Shown here piece after piece: positions 1 through 7,842 of a stretch of 64,000 bases of DNA. Source of the DNA: Mucilaginibacter lappiensis (GTDB lineage: Bacteria; Bacteroidota; Bacteroidia; Sphingobacteriales; Sphingobacteriaceae); NCBI RefSeq assembly GCF_900155965.1, contig NZ_FTMG01000004.1, positions 62,001 to 126,000 on the forward strand, written 5' to 3'. Position 1 is the first letter of the stretch, and every line of letters begins with the position of its first letter. Both the position numbers and the translations under genes were made by a program. Under the pieces are notes generated by a model. The model was not told where the DNA came from and ran no database searches. It saw nothing but the letters and a program-made list of their open reading frames with translations.

Positions 1-437
1 CACATACCTATGCCGATACGGGTACCTATACTGTAACATTAACAACCTATCGGGGCGACTGCGATAGCGTTATTTTGCACAAAGTTCACATTACGGGTAT
101 TCCCGGTCAGCTTTATTTGCCAAATGCGTTTATGCCAACCAGTGGCTCAACAGAGCTCCAAAAATTTATAGCCAAAGGTTCCGGCATCAAAAAATGGCAC
201 CTGCAGGTATTTAATAATTACGGGCAGCTGATGTGGGAAACCGACAAACTAACCGATCCGAAAGGTACACCGGTAAATGGTGATGGCTGGGACGGTACAT
301 TCAGAGGGGCGCCGGTACAGCAGGGGGTTTATATATGGCAGGCTTCGGCAACATTTATAAACGGAACGGAATGGAAAGGTATGAGCTACAATAACTCCTT
401 ACCCAAACGTACAGGCACCATCAATTTAATACGATAG
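1..437 (+). CDS. C-terminal part of a T9SS-secreted surface protein (PKD end plus gliding-motility-type C-terminal domain)
   Basis: The reading frame is open from base 3, so the true start lies left of the window. The first visible residues (HTYADTGTYTVTLT) are the last strands of a PKD-type beta-sandwich. They are followed by LYLPNAFMPTSG, then NNYGQLMWET, GWDGTFRG and QQGVYIWQ. This is the usual layout of the gliding-motility-associated C-terminal (CHU_C, type B) sorting domain of type IX secretion substrates in Bacteroidota. The protein is therefore probably exported through the T9SS and held at the cell surface. The PorP/SprF gene begins 3 bp downstream, the common pairing of a large adhesin-like substrate with its dedicated OM partner. 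The size and repeat content of the missing part cannot be judged. Confidence 0.85.
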   Translation, partial: HTYADTGTYTVTLTTYRGDCDSVILHKVHITGIPGQLYLPNAFMPTSGSTELQKFIAKGSGIKKWHLQVFNNYGQLMWETDKLTDPKGTPVNGDGWDGTFRGAPVQQGVYIWQASATFINGTEWKGMSYNNSLPKRTGTINLIR

Positions 438-440
438 CAG

Positions 441-1478
441 ATGCGCAACTACTTAAAAAAAGGCATTTTATTTTTTGCGGCACTGCTAACAGGTATCGTA
501 ACTTTTGCCCAGGATCATATGTACTCGCAGTTCTTTAATTCGCCGGTTTACCTTAACCCGGCTTTGAACGGCCAGTTTCCTGGCGATTTGCGTATGAACC
601 TTATTTACCGAAACCAGTATACATCGGTGCCGGGTGGCTTTAATTATTTCACCGCCTCAATTGATTATAATATCCCCCGGTTTGGTGGTGGCGTGGGCTT
701 ATTGTTTACCCGTGGCAGCGAAGGTGCAGCGGGGCTTACTAAAAATAATATAGCAGGTATTTATTCTTATAGCGTAGGTTCCGATGATTTTGTATTATCG
801 TTTGGTTTACAGGCGGGTATTACCAATCGTACGGTTAATTATAGTAAGCTGATATTCAGTGATCAAATCGACCCCCAATTTGGTTATATACCAGGTAGCC
901 CCACCGCAGCAGAACCACCGCTTTTTGATAACCGCTATTATTTTGACGCGGGTGCGGGTATCAACCTGGTGGTCGGCGATTTTAACATCGGAGGGGCCTT
1001 ACAGCATATTAACCGGCCTAATGAATCATTTACGGGTACCCCGGCTAAATTACCCATGCGGGTCACCGCGCATGCCAGTTACCGGCTTGACCTGAACCCC
1101 TATGCCAACCTGGATGAAGACGAAAAATCATTTCTCATCCCCTCTGTAATCCTGTATAAACAAGCCGGTGCGCAATCCATCAATGCGGGGATGCAATTTA
1201 AGCGGAGAAGCATCAACGCGGGCTTGTGGTACCGTACCGGCGGATCGGCAGGGCCAAGTGCTGTGGTACTCTCACTGATATTTGACATATTCATCCACCA
1301 CGATGGCGGCGAAAAGCTGCGTTTAGGTGTAAGTCATGATGCTCCTTTCGGCGGTTTAAATTACAGCAATACCAGCGGATCATCAGAAGGAAGTATTGGG
1401 TATGAAACTACACTCCCATCCCGCTCGGATACCTACCGTAAATTTGAGGGATCACGGCGTTGTTATGATTTTTATTAA
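441..1478 (+). CDS. PorP/SprF family type IX secretion outer-membrane protein
   Basis: The 345-residue product has an N-terminal signal peptide (hydrophobic stretch ILFFAALLTGIVTFA, then Q-D). It continues with the family signature QFFNSPVYLNPALNG and alternating beta strands rich in Gly and aromatic residues, ending in a C-terminal barrel segment. PorP/SprF proteins are outer-membrane partners of T9SS substrates carrying type B C-terminal domains. The gene follows such a substrate by only 3 bp, so the two are almost certainly cotranscribed and act together. Length and signature fit the family well. Other reading frames over this region are shadows. Confidence 0.92.
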   Translation: MRNYLKKGILFFAALLTGIVTFAQDHMYSQFFNSPVYLNPALNGQFPGDLRMNLIYRNQYTSVPGGFNYFTASIDYNIPRFGGGVGLLFTRGSEGAAGLTKNNIAGIYSYSVGSDDFVLSFGLQAGITNRTVNYSKLIFSDQIDPQFGYIPGSPTAAEPPLFDNRYYFDAGAGINLVVGDFNIGGALQHINRPNESFTGTPAKLPMRVTAHASYRLDLNPYANLDEDEKSFLIPSVILYKQAGAQSINAGMQFKRRSINAGLWYRTGGSAGPSAVVLSLIFDIFIHHDGGEKLRLGVSHDAPFGGLNYSNTSGSSEGSIGYETTLPSRSDTYRKFEGSRRCYDFY

Positions 1479-1710
1479 GCAGGCAGTTCATTTTAATCAT
1501 GTAACTCATTTTGCACACAATTTAGGGTAACTATACTGGCTTTTAGTATATTTACTCCTGAATTTTCCCCCTGAAGTTTAGCGGTTTTAATTGATGATGT
1601 ATTTTTTTAAAAAAAATTATTGGTGCAGGCAACCTTTTCATACCGGGCTACGTGATAACTGTAAAAATGATAAAGAATAGTACAATTTAACCCCATTTGA
1701 ACCCCCTTAT

Positions 1711-2343
1711 ATGGGAGAAGCGGAACTACAACAACTTATTGCGGGCTGTTTGCAGCAAAGCCGAAAGGATCAGAAAATGCTTTATAAGGCATTTTATGGC
1801 TTTGCTATGAGCATATGTTTGCGATATGCCGGTAACCGCTATGAAGCTGCGGAGATCATGAATCAGGGTTTTTTAAAAGTATTCACTAATTTGCACAAAT
1901 ATGATACGGGTCGTCCGTTCATTGCCTGGGTTGGCCGCATTATGATGAATACTTCGGTTGATTATTACAGGAGCAACCTGAAACTATCGCTCAATGATGA
2001 TCTGGATGCTGCCGAAGATATAGGTCATAATGAACTACCCGATCAGAAACTAAATTATGATGACCTGCTGGGCATGATACAGCAGCTGCCGAATGCTTAC
2101 CGTACCGTATTTAACTTGTTTGCTATTGAAGGTTTCTCGCACGAAGAAATAGCAACTCAGTTGGGTATCAGCACGGGTACATCAAAATCAAACTTATTTA
2201 AAGCGCGGGAAAAACTAAAAACAATGGTACTTAACTCCGGTCGTTTGCCGGACAATGGTTCCGAAGATATCCGGCATAAAATTATTGCCATAGGTGCGAT
2301 GAGCGTTGGACTATCACACTTGATTGAATTAATAATGCGATGA
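1711..2343 (+). CDS. ECF-type RNA polymerase sigma-70 factor
   Basis: The 210-residue protein carries sigma region 2 (about residues 25-90, including the NRYEAAEIMNQGFLKVF segment) and region 4 (about 125-175, with YRTVFNLFAIEGFSHEEIA followed by the recognition helix LGISTGTSKSNLFKAREKL). These are the hallmarks of an extracytoplasmic-function sigma factor. The C-terminus ends in a short hydrophobic stretch. The stop overlaps the start of the next gene by 4 bp (ATGA), so translation is coupled to the membrane-anchored partner, which probably modulates this sigma factor. The regulon is unknown; the nearby T9SS genes are a possible target by position only. Confidence 0.9.
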   Translation: MGEAELQQLIAGCLQQSRKDQKMLYKAFYGFAMSICLRYAGNRYEAAEIMNQGFLKVFTNLHKYDTGRPFIAWVGRIMMNTSVDYYRSNLKLSLNDDLDAAEDIGHNELPDQKLNYDDLLGMIQQLPNAYRTVFNLFAIEGFSHEEIATQLGISTGTSKSNLFKAREKLKTMVLNSGRLPDNGSEDIRHKIIAIGAMSVGLSHLIELIMR

Positions 2344-3665
2344 AAGGGAAAAACGAAAATAAATTAGATCAGCTATTCAAAGACGGGTTATCCGGCTCTG
2401 AGGATCATATTGCTTTTCGTGAGGAGGATTGGGCTTCTATGGAGCGCCTGCTGGACAATAAACCCAGCAAAAAGGCAGTCATCAGGAGGATAATTTATTA
2501 CTCGGCAGCAATAGCAGCTATTTTACTGCTGGCTGTAGGTTTGTTCTTCTTTAACAGGAACGATAAAGCAAAGAATGAACTGGCGGTTAAACCAAAAATA
2601 AAAACAGATACACAGCTACCTGTCCAAAAAAATAATGGACAAAATAATCAGCCTGCTGTAAAAGACTCAGTTAAAAATACTAACCCGGGCATCGAAAACC
2701 TGGCTAAGAATAATGTGAATGGTGGCAAGAATGAAGCGGGATCGGCCTTAGGTGTAACTCCGGGTAAGCGTAGTCAGCAAAATAATATACCGGTAAATCA
2801 AAATCCGGTAAATCCGATTATACCGGGCAATAAAACCATAAAGGATAGTGCAGATAAAAACAAGACAGTTGTTCCTCCGGTAGATAATAATAACAATGTA
2901 GTAGATCCGACTAAGGTAGCTGCTACAAATACACAAAAACAAAATGATCTGGCTGCCAATACAACTAATCCCGGCCAACCAGATACTGCTGGTAGTAAAA
3001 CGGCACCTGTGCAACAGACTAAAAAAGATAAACCATCTCTTAAACCGATATTAAGGACTGGGCCACGCTTTACGCTGGCCATAATGGCTGCGCCGGATCT
3101 GAATGCCGTTAATTCGTTTAACCGGAATCAGGTGGGTACAAACTTTGGGGTGCAGTTAGGCATCCATTTGTCTAAAAAATTGAGTATATCAACCGGTGCA
3201 TCATATGCGGTTAAGCCTTACCAAGCTACCGGCAGTCAATATAACTCTATTGCCTGGCAGGGTAAATCATCAAATGATCTGCCTGATTACGTAAGTGCCA
3301 ATTGCAAAGTTTTGGATATACCGTTGAACCTGAACTATCAATTTTATGCCAAAGGGAGAAACAAGTTTGCTATAGGCAGCGGTTTATCATCCTACATTAT
3401 GCTGCGCGAGAATTATCACTTTTCGTTTGCCGATGGCTCGAAACCATCATATGATGTTCAGGTTGATGGCCGTAATCAGCATTGGTTAGGTGTATTAAAT
3501 TTAAACGCTACGTACGAACGCAGGATCAACTCCAAGTTCAGTACCATTATACAGCCTTATATGAAACTCCCGGTTACAGGTATCGGCGTTGGCCGGGTTG
3601 ACCTCAGGTCAACAGGTGTGGCGGTTGGTGTAAGCTGGAATATTAACCCGTTCAGACCTAAATAA
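2340..3665 (+). CDS. Membrane-anchored protein with periplasmic low-complexity linker and beta-barrel-like C-terminus, partner of the sigma factor
   Basis: The 441-residue protein has a cytoplasmic N-terminus of about 48 residues, one transmembrane helix (about 49-70: IIYYSAAIAAILLLAVGLFF), and a long Asn/Lys/Pro/Thr-rich linker to about residue 235. The C-terminal domain of about 200 residues (from GPRFTLAIMAAPDLNAVNSF) resembles PorT-like outer-membrane beta-barrel repeats. Such proteins are common directly behind ECF sigma genes in Bacteroidota and are thought to act as anti-sigma or envelope-sensing partners. That role is inferred from the ATGA overlap and topology; no classical zinc anti-sigma motif is visible. 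The gene ends just before a strong bidirectional terminator. Confidence 0.7.
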   Translation: MKGKNENKLDQLFKDGLSGSEDHIAFREEDWASMERLLDNKPSKKAVIRRIIYYSAAIAAILLLAVGLFFFNRNDKAKNELAVKPKIKTDTQLPVQKNNGQNNQPAVKDSVKNTNPGIENLAKNNVNGGKNEAGSALGVTPGKRSQQNNIPVNQNPVNPIIPGNKTIKDSADKNKTVVPPVDNNNNVVDPTKVAATNTQKQNDLAANTTNPGQPDTAGSKTAPVQQTKKDKPSLKPILRTGPRFTLAIMAAPDLNAVNSFNRNQVGTNFGVQLGIHLSKKLSISTGASYAVKPYQATGSQYNSIAWQGKSSNDLPDYVSANCKVLDIPLNLNYQFYAKGRNKFAIGSGLSSYIMLRENYHFSFADGSKPSYDVQVDGRNQHWLGVLNLNATYERRINSKFSTIIQPYMKLPVTGIGVGRVDLRSTGVAVGVSWNINPFRPK

Positions 3666-3680
3666 AAGAGGATTAAAAAT

Positions 3681-3717
3681 AAAAAGTCCCGCTATTTTAA
3701 AAATAGCGGGACTTTTT
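3681..3717. terminator. Bidirectional intrinsic terminator between convergent genes
   Basis: A perfect inverted repeat with 18-bp arms and a 1-nt centre, with GC core gtcccgct/agcgggac, is flanked by A-runs on one side and T-runs on the other. It can therefore terminate transcription in both directions. It lies between the sigma/partner operon ending at 3665 on the plus strand and the SDR/TetR pair ending at 3730 on the minus strand. Confidence 0.9.
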
Positions 3718-3729
3718 ATTTTTTAATTC

Positions 3730-4398
3730 TTACCGGTTTTTAGCCAGTAAAATAATGTCTTTTCCTTCTATAACCTGCTTACCATAACCATTTTCTGTAA
3801 TGTTGATCATGGCATGGGACAGCTCTTGCAAAGTAACAAAGCCTCCGGGATACAAGGCCCTGCCAATGGGGAACAGCCAGTTGATGTATTTATAGTAATT
3901 ATGGGTGTTTGACAAACCCTTGATCGGCTTGATAAAACCAGGACGAAAAGCAAATACCTGCTTAAAGGGGAGTTTCATCAAATCATTTTCGGTTTTTCCT
4001 TTAACAGCTGCCCAGCCTTTGCCCTTTTCGTTGCTGTCGGTTCCGGCTCCGGAGATATAACAGAAGGTCATACCAGGGTTGAGTTTACTTAGGGTTTCGG
4101 CTACATGTATGGTCAGTGTGTAGGTTAATCTGAAGTACTCTTCGGCTTTCATTCCTACAGACGATACACCTAAACAAAAATAACAGGCATTATACCCTGA
4201 TAATTCGCTTTCAATAGCCGAAAGATCAAAAAAGTTCCCATGGATCACTTCTTTAAGTTTGGGATGTGTGATACCCATACTTTTCCTGTTGATCACCAGA
4301 ACCGCTTCAATATCCGGGTGCTGTAAACACTCGTGCATCAACCCCTCACCTACCATGCCGGTAGCGCCGGTTATAATAGCTCTTATTTTTGTTTTCAT
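3730..4398 (-). CDS. NAD(P)-binding atypical SDR (NAD-dependent epimerase/dehydratase-like)
   Basis: The 222-residue protein opens with a Rossmann nucleotide-binding motif, ITGATGMVGEGLMHE (GxxGxxG type, residues about 9-23). It continues with the short SDR pattern YFCLGVSSVGMK and YISGAGTDSNEKGKGWAAVKGKTEN. The arrangement matches small atypical SDR proteins of the HTATIP2/NmrA-like kind found in many bacteria; the substrate is unknown. It lies 1 bp downstream of a TetR regulator on the same strand, so the pair forms an operon, and the regulator may control it. Specificity cannot be read from sequence. Confidence 0.8.
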   Translation of the reverse strand: MKTKIRAIITGATGMVGEGLMHECLQHPDIEAVLVINRKSMGITHPKLKEVIHGNFFDLSAIESELSGYNACYFCLGVSSVGMKAEEYFRLTYTLTIHVAETLSKLNPGMTFCYISGAGTDSNEKGKGWAAVKGKTENDLMKLPFKQVFAFRPGFIKPIKGLSNTHNYYKYINWLFPIGRALYPGGFVTLQELSHAMINITENGYGKQVIEGKDIILLAKNR

Positions 4399-4399
4399 A

Positions 4400-4969
4400 T
4401 TAAGCTTGGTTGACTAACATTAACCATGTCAGGTCAAATGCATCGTTAATGATCTGTTCTTGTTTATCTGCGCATAGATCGCATTTCACCAGGAACTCAT
4501 ACATCCCGTTGATCTGGCTCCAGGCAAGTGTGGCGATCAGCTCGGTGGGTAAATTTTTAAATATTCCTGCCTGTACAGCACCCTCTAAAAGTTGTGTATG
4601 TTGCCGTGAATGCTTGGCTATATCCTCGGCCGGAACCAGGGCCAGGTGCGGCGAAAAATGGAATTGTTGGAGAAAAAAGAATTCTTCCGGGCGTGCCACC
4701 GCCCATTTTAATGAGTACACAAACATATTCCTGAACTTGTCTTTAAAGACTTCGCCCTGGTTGATCTTTTCAAACAAGTACGTGTTCAGCTCCTCTTTTG
4801 TTTGGCTGTACAGGGCCACTACCAGCTCGTCCTTGGTTTTAAAATAATGAAAAAGCGTACCGTTGGATACACCGGCCTCGCTGGCTATTTTACTAGTAGG
4901 CGTACCATGAAAACCATATTGTACAAACAGTTTTAAGGCTGTAGAAAGAATTGATGCTGACTTATCCAT
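4400..4969 (-). CDS. TetR/AcrR family transcriptional regulator
   Basis: The 189-residue protein has an N-terminal TetR DNA-binding domain: ILSTALKLFVQYGFHGTPTS followed by the helix-turn-helix KIASEAGVSNGTLFHYFKTK (about residues 6-52). The rest is a helical ligand-binding domain of usual size. The gene leads a two-gene operon with the SDR protein, which suggests a self-regulated detoxification-type or metabolic switch. The inducer is unknown. No clear palindromic operator was identified in the 240-bp upstream gap. Confidence 0.92.
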   Translation of the reverse strand: MDKSASILSTALKLFVQYGFHGTPTSKIASEAGVSNGTLFHYFKTKDELVVALYSQTKEELNTYLFEKINQGEVFKDKFRNMFVYSLKWAVARPEEFFFLQQFHFSPHLALVPAEDIAKHSRQHTQLLEGAVQAGIFKNLPTELIATLAWSQINGMYEFLVKCDLCADKQEQIINDAFDLTWLMLVNQA

Positions 4970-5208
4970 ATATAAATTGACTAATCACTCTACAAAGCTA
5001 AATAAAATCCGGAACCCGCAAATTATTCCCTTGTCCATCAGGGCTTAAATCATAAAATATTAAAATAAAACGACAATTCTTAATGTACCGGGCAACCCTT
5101 TGCTAAAAAGCAACGATATAATAATAGACGCTTATGTTAGAGCCTGCAGGTGTACCCACATTCTGTTGATGGCGTTGCAAAAGCTTGGTGAAATTTAATT
5201 ATCTGCAC

Positions 5209-6033
5209 ATGGTACCTGTTTCAGTTGTGATCATCACTAAAAACGAAGCCGAAATGATAGGCCGCAGCATTACGATGTTGAGGCAGCTAACTGATGATAT
5301 TATTGTTGTTGATAATGATAGTACCGATCATACCGTTGATATTTCGATGGAGAACGGTTGCCGGGTTTATCAGAAAAGCTGGGACGGTTATGGGGCCAAT
5401 AAAAACAAAGGTATCGCGCTTGCGCGTTATAACTGGATACTGAGTCTCGATGCCGACGAAATACCCGATGCAGCTCTGCTTACGTCTATCAATCAACTGA
5501 AACTGGATGATTGTAATACTGTTTACGATATACCTTTTAAGGCCTATTATGGTAATAAACCCATCAACTTTGGCAATTGGGGGCGCGATCATCATATCAG
5601 GTTATTTAACCGTACCCAGGTTAAATGGTCAGAACCACCCGTGCATGAAACGCTGGTTATGCCGCAAAACATGCGTGTTCAAAAATTGAATGGTCATTTG
5701 CATCACTATTCGGTTAAAAACGTGCAGGAACATGAAGCCAAAATTGTGCACTACGCCCGGCTTAGCGCATTAAAATATCTGCAAAGTGGTAAAAAAGCCA
5801 GTCTGGTAAAATTATACCTTGCTCCTTTGTTCCATTTTGTAAAAGCTTATGTATTTTTATTAGGTTTTTTAGATGGCAAAGAAGGTTGGAACATTGCCCG
5901 GATGGCCTTTAAAAATACTTGGTTAAAATATTATTATCTGCATAAAGCCAAACAGAATCCCATTCTAAAGAAAAACTTTTATGAAGCACCTGTTATGGCC
6001 TACGAATTTAAAGCCAATGCCCATAGCGAGTAA
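5209..6033 (+). CDS. Family 2 glycosyltransferase (WaaE/LPS-core type)
   Basis: Start choice: the frame is open upstream with TTG (5185) and GTG (5188) codons, but the ATG at 5209 places PVSVVIITKNEAEMIG right at the N-terminus, as in the family. The 274-residue protein has a GT-A fold with NDSTDHTVDI and the metal-binding DAD motif in ILSLDADEIPD. It continues with NWGRDHHIRLFNR and PPVHETL, typical of the WaaE/KdtX-like branch that adds beta-linked sugars to lipid-linked or core oligosaccharide at the cytoplasmic membrane face. It starts the polysaccharide locus, 15 bp before the flippase gene. The sugar is unknown. Confidence 0.88.
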   Translation: MVPVSVVIITKNEAEMIGRSITMLRQLTDDIIVVDNDSTDHTVDISMENGCRVYQKSWDGYGANKNKGIALARYNWILSLDADEIPDAALLTSINQLKLDDCNTVYDIPFKAYYGNKPINFGNWGRDHHIRLFNRTQVKWSEPPVHETLVMPQNMRVQKLNGHLHHYSVKNVQEHEAKIVHYARLSALKYLQSGKKASLVKLYLAPLFHFVKAYVFLLGFLDGKEGWNIARMAFKNTWLKYYYLHKAKQNPILKKNFYEAPVMAYEFKANAHSE

Positions 6034-6048
6034 GGCAGGGCGCCGCCC

Positions 6049-7464
6049 ATGAAAAAAAGGCTGATTCAAAATCTTTCAGCCAATACGCTGCAATTGGTGA
6101 TTAACCAATTGTTTGGGGTATTGATGTTTTATGTGCTCTCGGTAAATCTATCTAAAGATAGTTTTGGCCTCCTTAATCTCGCGCTTACGGTAGTATTTAC
6201 TGCATTCAATATTCTTTCTTTTGGTATCGATCAAACGGTAGTAAAAAAGGTAGCCAATGGCGATGATGCCCGCAGCGTGCTATCCATTTATACATTCCAC
6301 GTAGTTTTTACCGGGATCTTATTTTACGGTATTCTGCTATTGGGCAAACTGTTTTTTACAGGCGAGGTATTCCTTTACAAACTTATTTTATTTATTGGTG
6401 CAGGTAAGCTCATGATCTTCTTTTCCACCCCACTAAAACAAGTATCCGGCGGAATGGAGCGGTTTAAGCTGCAGGCTTATATGCTGGTGGTGTCAAACAT
6501 AGTAAGGGGCAGTGCTTTGGTAGTGCTGGCAGTAACACATTTGCTCAGCATCAACCATATCCTATGGGTATTTATAGCCGGTGATACATTGGAATTGCTG
6601 TGTTCTGTTTACCTGTTCAAAAAATACATCAGCATTTCCATCAAGCCGCGCTGGAATAAAACCGCATACGGTTTGTTGGTCAAACAATCGTTACCGCAGG
6701 TGGGCGTTGTACTGATTACCTCGGCACTGGCCCGCTTTGATTGGCTGTTTATAGGCTTTATGGTATCAGCTATAAAACTGGCCGAATATAGTTTTGCCTA
6801 CAAAGTATTTGAGATCTCTACCCTTCCCCTGCTGGCTATAGCGCCCTTATTGATCCCCAGGTTTACCCAATTGTTTAAAGATGAAAGCTATACCGGCGAT
6901 AACTTGAAACTACTGATCCGGACCGAGATGATCATAGCCACGTTTACCGGCTTGCTGCTGAACATATGCTGGAACCCGCTGATTGATCAGATTACCGGGG
7001 GTAAGTATGGTGTAGTAAATAGTAATACCATTTTCATTCTGTCGTTATGCCTGCCCTTCATATACCTCATGAACTTTTTTTGGACGATATATTTTGTACA
7101 AAATCGCCTAAAAATGATCCTGCAGGTTTTCCTGGTAACGTTTGCTGTAAACGTTATAGGCGATCTTGTGTTGATCCCCTTTTTTAAAAATGAAGGCGCA
7201 GCGATTGCTTTCCTGGCATCATGCGTTGTACAGGCTATTTTGTTCAGCTCAAAAAATAAGCTCAGCGAATTGAATGGCAGCTTGCTGATTTTGTTAAAGT
7301 GTACTGCCTGCGCGCTTATCAGTGGCATATTAGCTAAATTTCTTTTCCAAACCTTCTGGTTAGCTTTATTAACCTCGGTAGTTTTTTACTTCCTGGCTTT
7401 AAGCCTTACCCGCCAGATCAAAATTGCAGACTATAAAAATTTCCGTAAAATATTGGGTAAATAG
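6049..7464 (+). CDS. Wzx-like polysaccharide/oligosaccharide flippase
   Basis: The 471-residue integral membrane protein has about 12-14 predicted transmembrane helices spread over the whole length and starts with NLSANTLQLVINQLFGVLMF. This fits the polysaccharide biosynthesis (MOP superfamily, Wzx/RfbX) flippases that move undecaprenyl-linked repeat units across the inner membrane. Length is normal for the family. The location between a glycosyltransferase and a polymerase-like gene supports export of a repeat-unit polysaccharide. Substrate is not deducible. Confidence 0.88.
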   Translation: MKKRLIQNLSANTLQLVINQLFGVLMFYVLSVNLSKDSFGLLNLALTVVFTAFNILSFGIDQTVVKKVANGDDARSVLSIYTFHVVFTGILFYGILLLGKLFFTGEVFLYKLILFIGAGKLMIFFSTPLKQVSGGMERFKLQAYMLVVSNIVRGSALVVLAVTHLLSINHILWVFIAGDTLELLCSVYLFKKYISISIKPRWNKTAYGLLVKQSLPQVGVVLITSALARFDWLFIGFMVSAIKLAEYSFAYKVFEISTLPLLAIAPLLIPRFTQLFKDESYTGDNLKLLIRTEMIIATFTGLLLNICWNPLIDQITGGKYGVVNSNTIFILSLCLPFIYLMNFFWTIYFVQNRLKMILQVFLVTFAVNVIGDLVLIPFFKNEGAAIAFLASCVVQAILFSSKNKLSELNGSLLILLKCTACALISGILAKFLFQTFWLALLTSVVFYFLALSLTRQIKIADYKNFRKILGK

Positions 7465-7519
7465 GTCAGGGTGCTCCGTAGCAAGTGTAAACGTATCTAA
7501 ATAAGCAAAGATGAATATA

Positions 7520-7661
7520 GGAGGCTCCTTTAGAGCCATAATATTTCTTCATTTTACTATAAACAGTGTGCTCCTACGGAGCTATGTTTATTCAAACTCC
7601 GTAGGAGCATCCTGTTTATAGTTCGTAATATATTAAGTGTTTTGGCTCCGAAGGTGCCTCC
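7520..7661. repeat. Nested palindromic intergenic repeat
   Basis: Most of the 378-bp gap between flippase and polymerase is a layered inverted repeat. The inner arms tgctcctacggag (7569-7581) and ctccgtaggagca (7597-7609) are perfect. A second layer, actataaacag (7556-7566) with ctgtttatagt (7612-7622), is also perfect. An outer imperfect 18-bp layer lies at 7520-7537 and 7644-7661. The pattern looks like a REP/BIME-type or MITE-like dispersed element. The rest of the gap shows no gene. Confidence 0.75.
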
Positions 7662-7842
7662 TGCATTACCATTTTTATTATTCATGCCCATGCATATTTT
7701 CGCGTATGAAATGGCGCATTCCTACAAAAAGTCTTGATACTTGATACTCACTACTTAATACTAATCACCCAATTCTTTTTTAAAATCCACCCAGGCAACC
7801 AATCCCATTTTCGGGTCGTAATGATTATAAAGAAACCGGAGA

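Noticed and set aside
5185-5208. Upstream TTG/GTG starts for the first glycosyltransferase
   Set aside because: They would add eight residues before the conserved PVSVVIITKN start; the ATG at 5209 fits the family better.
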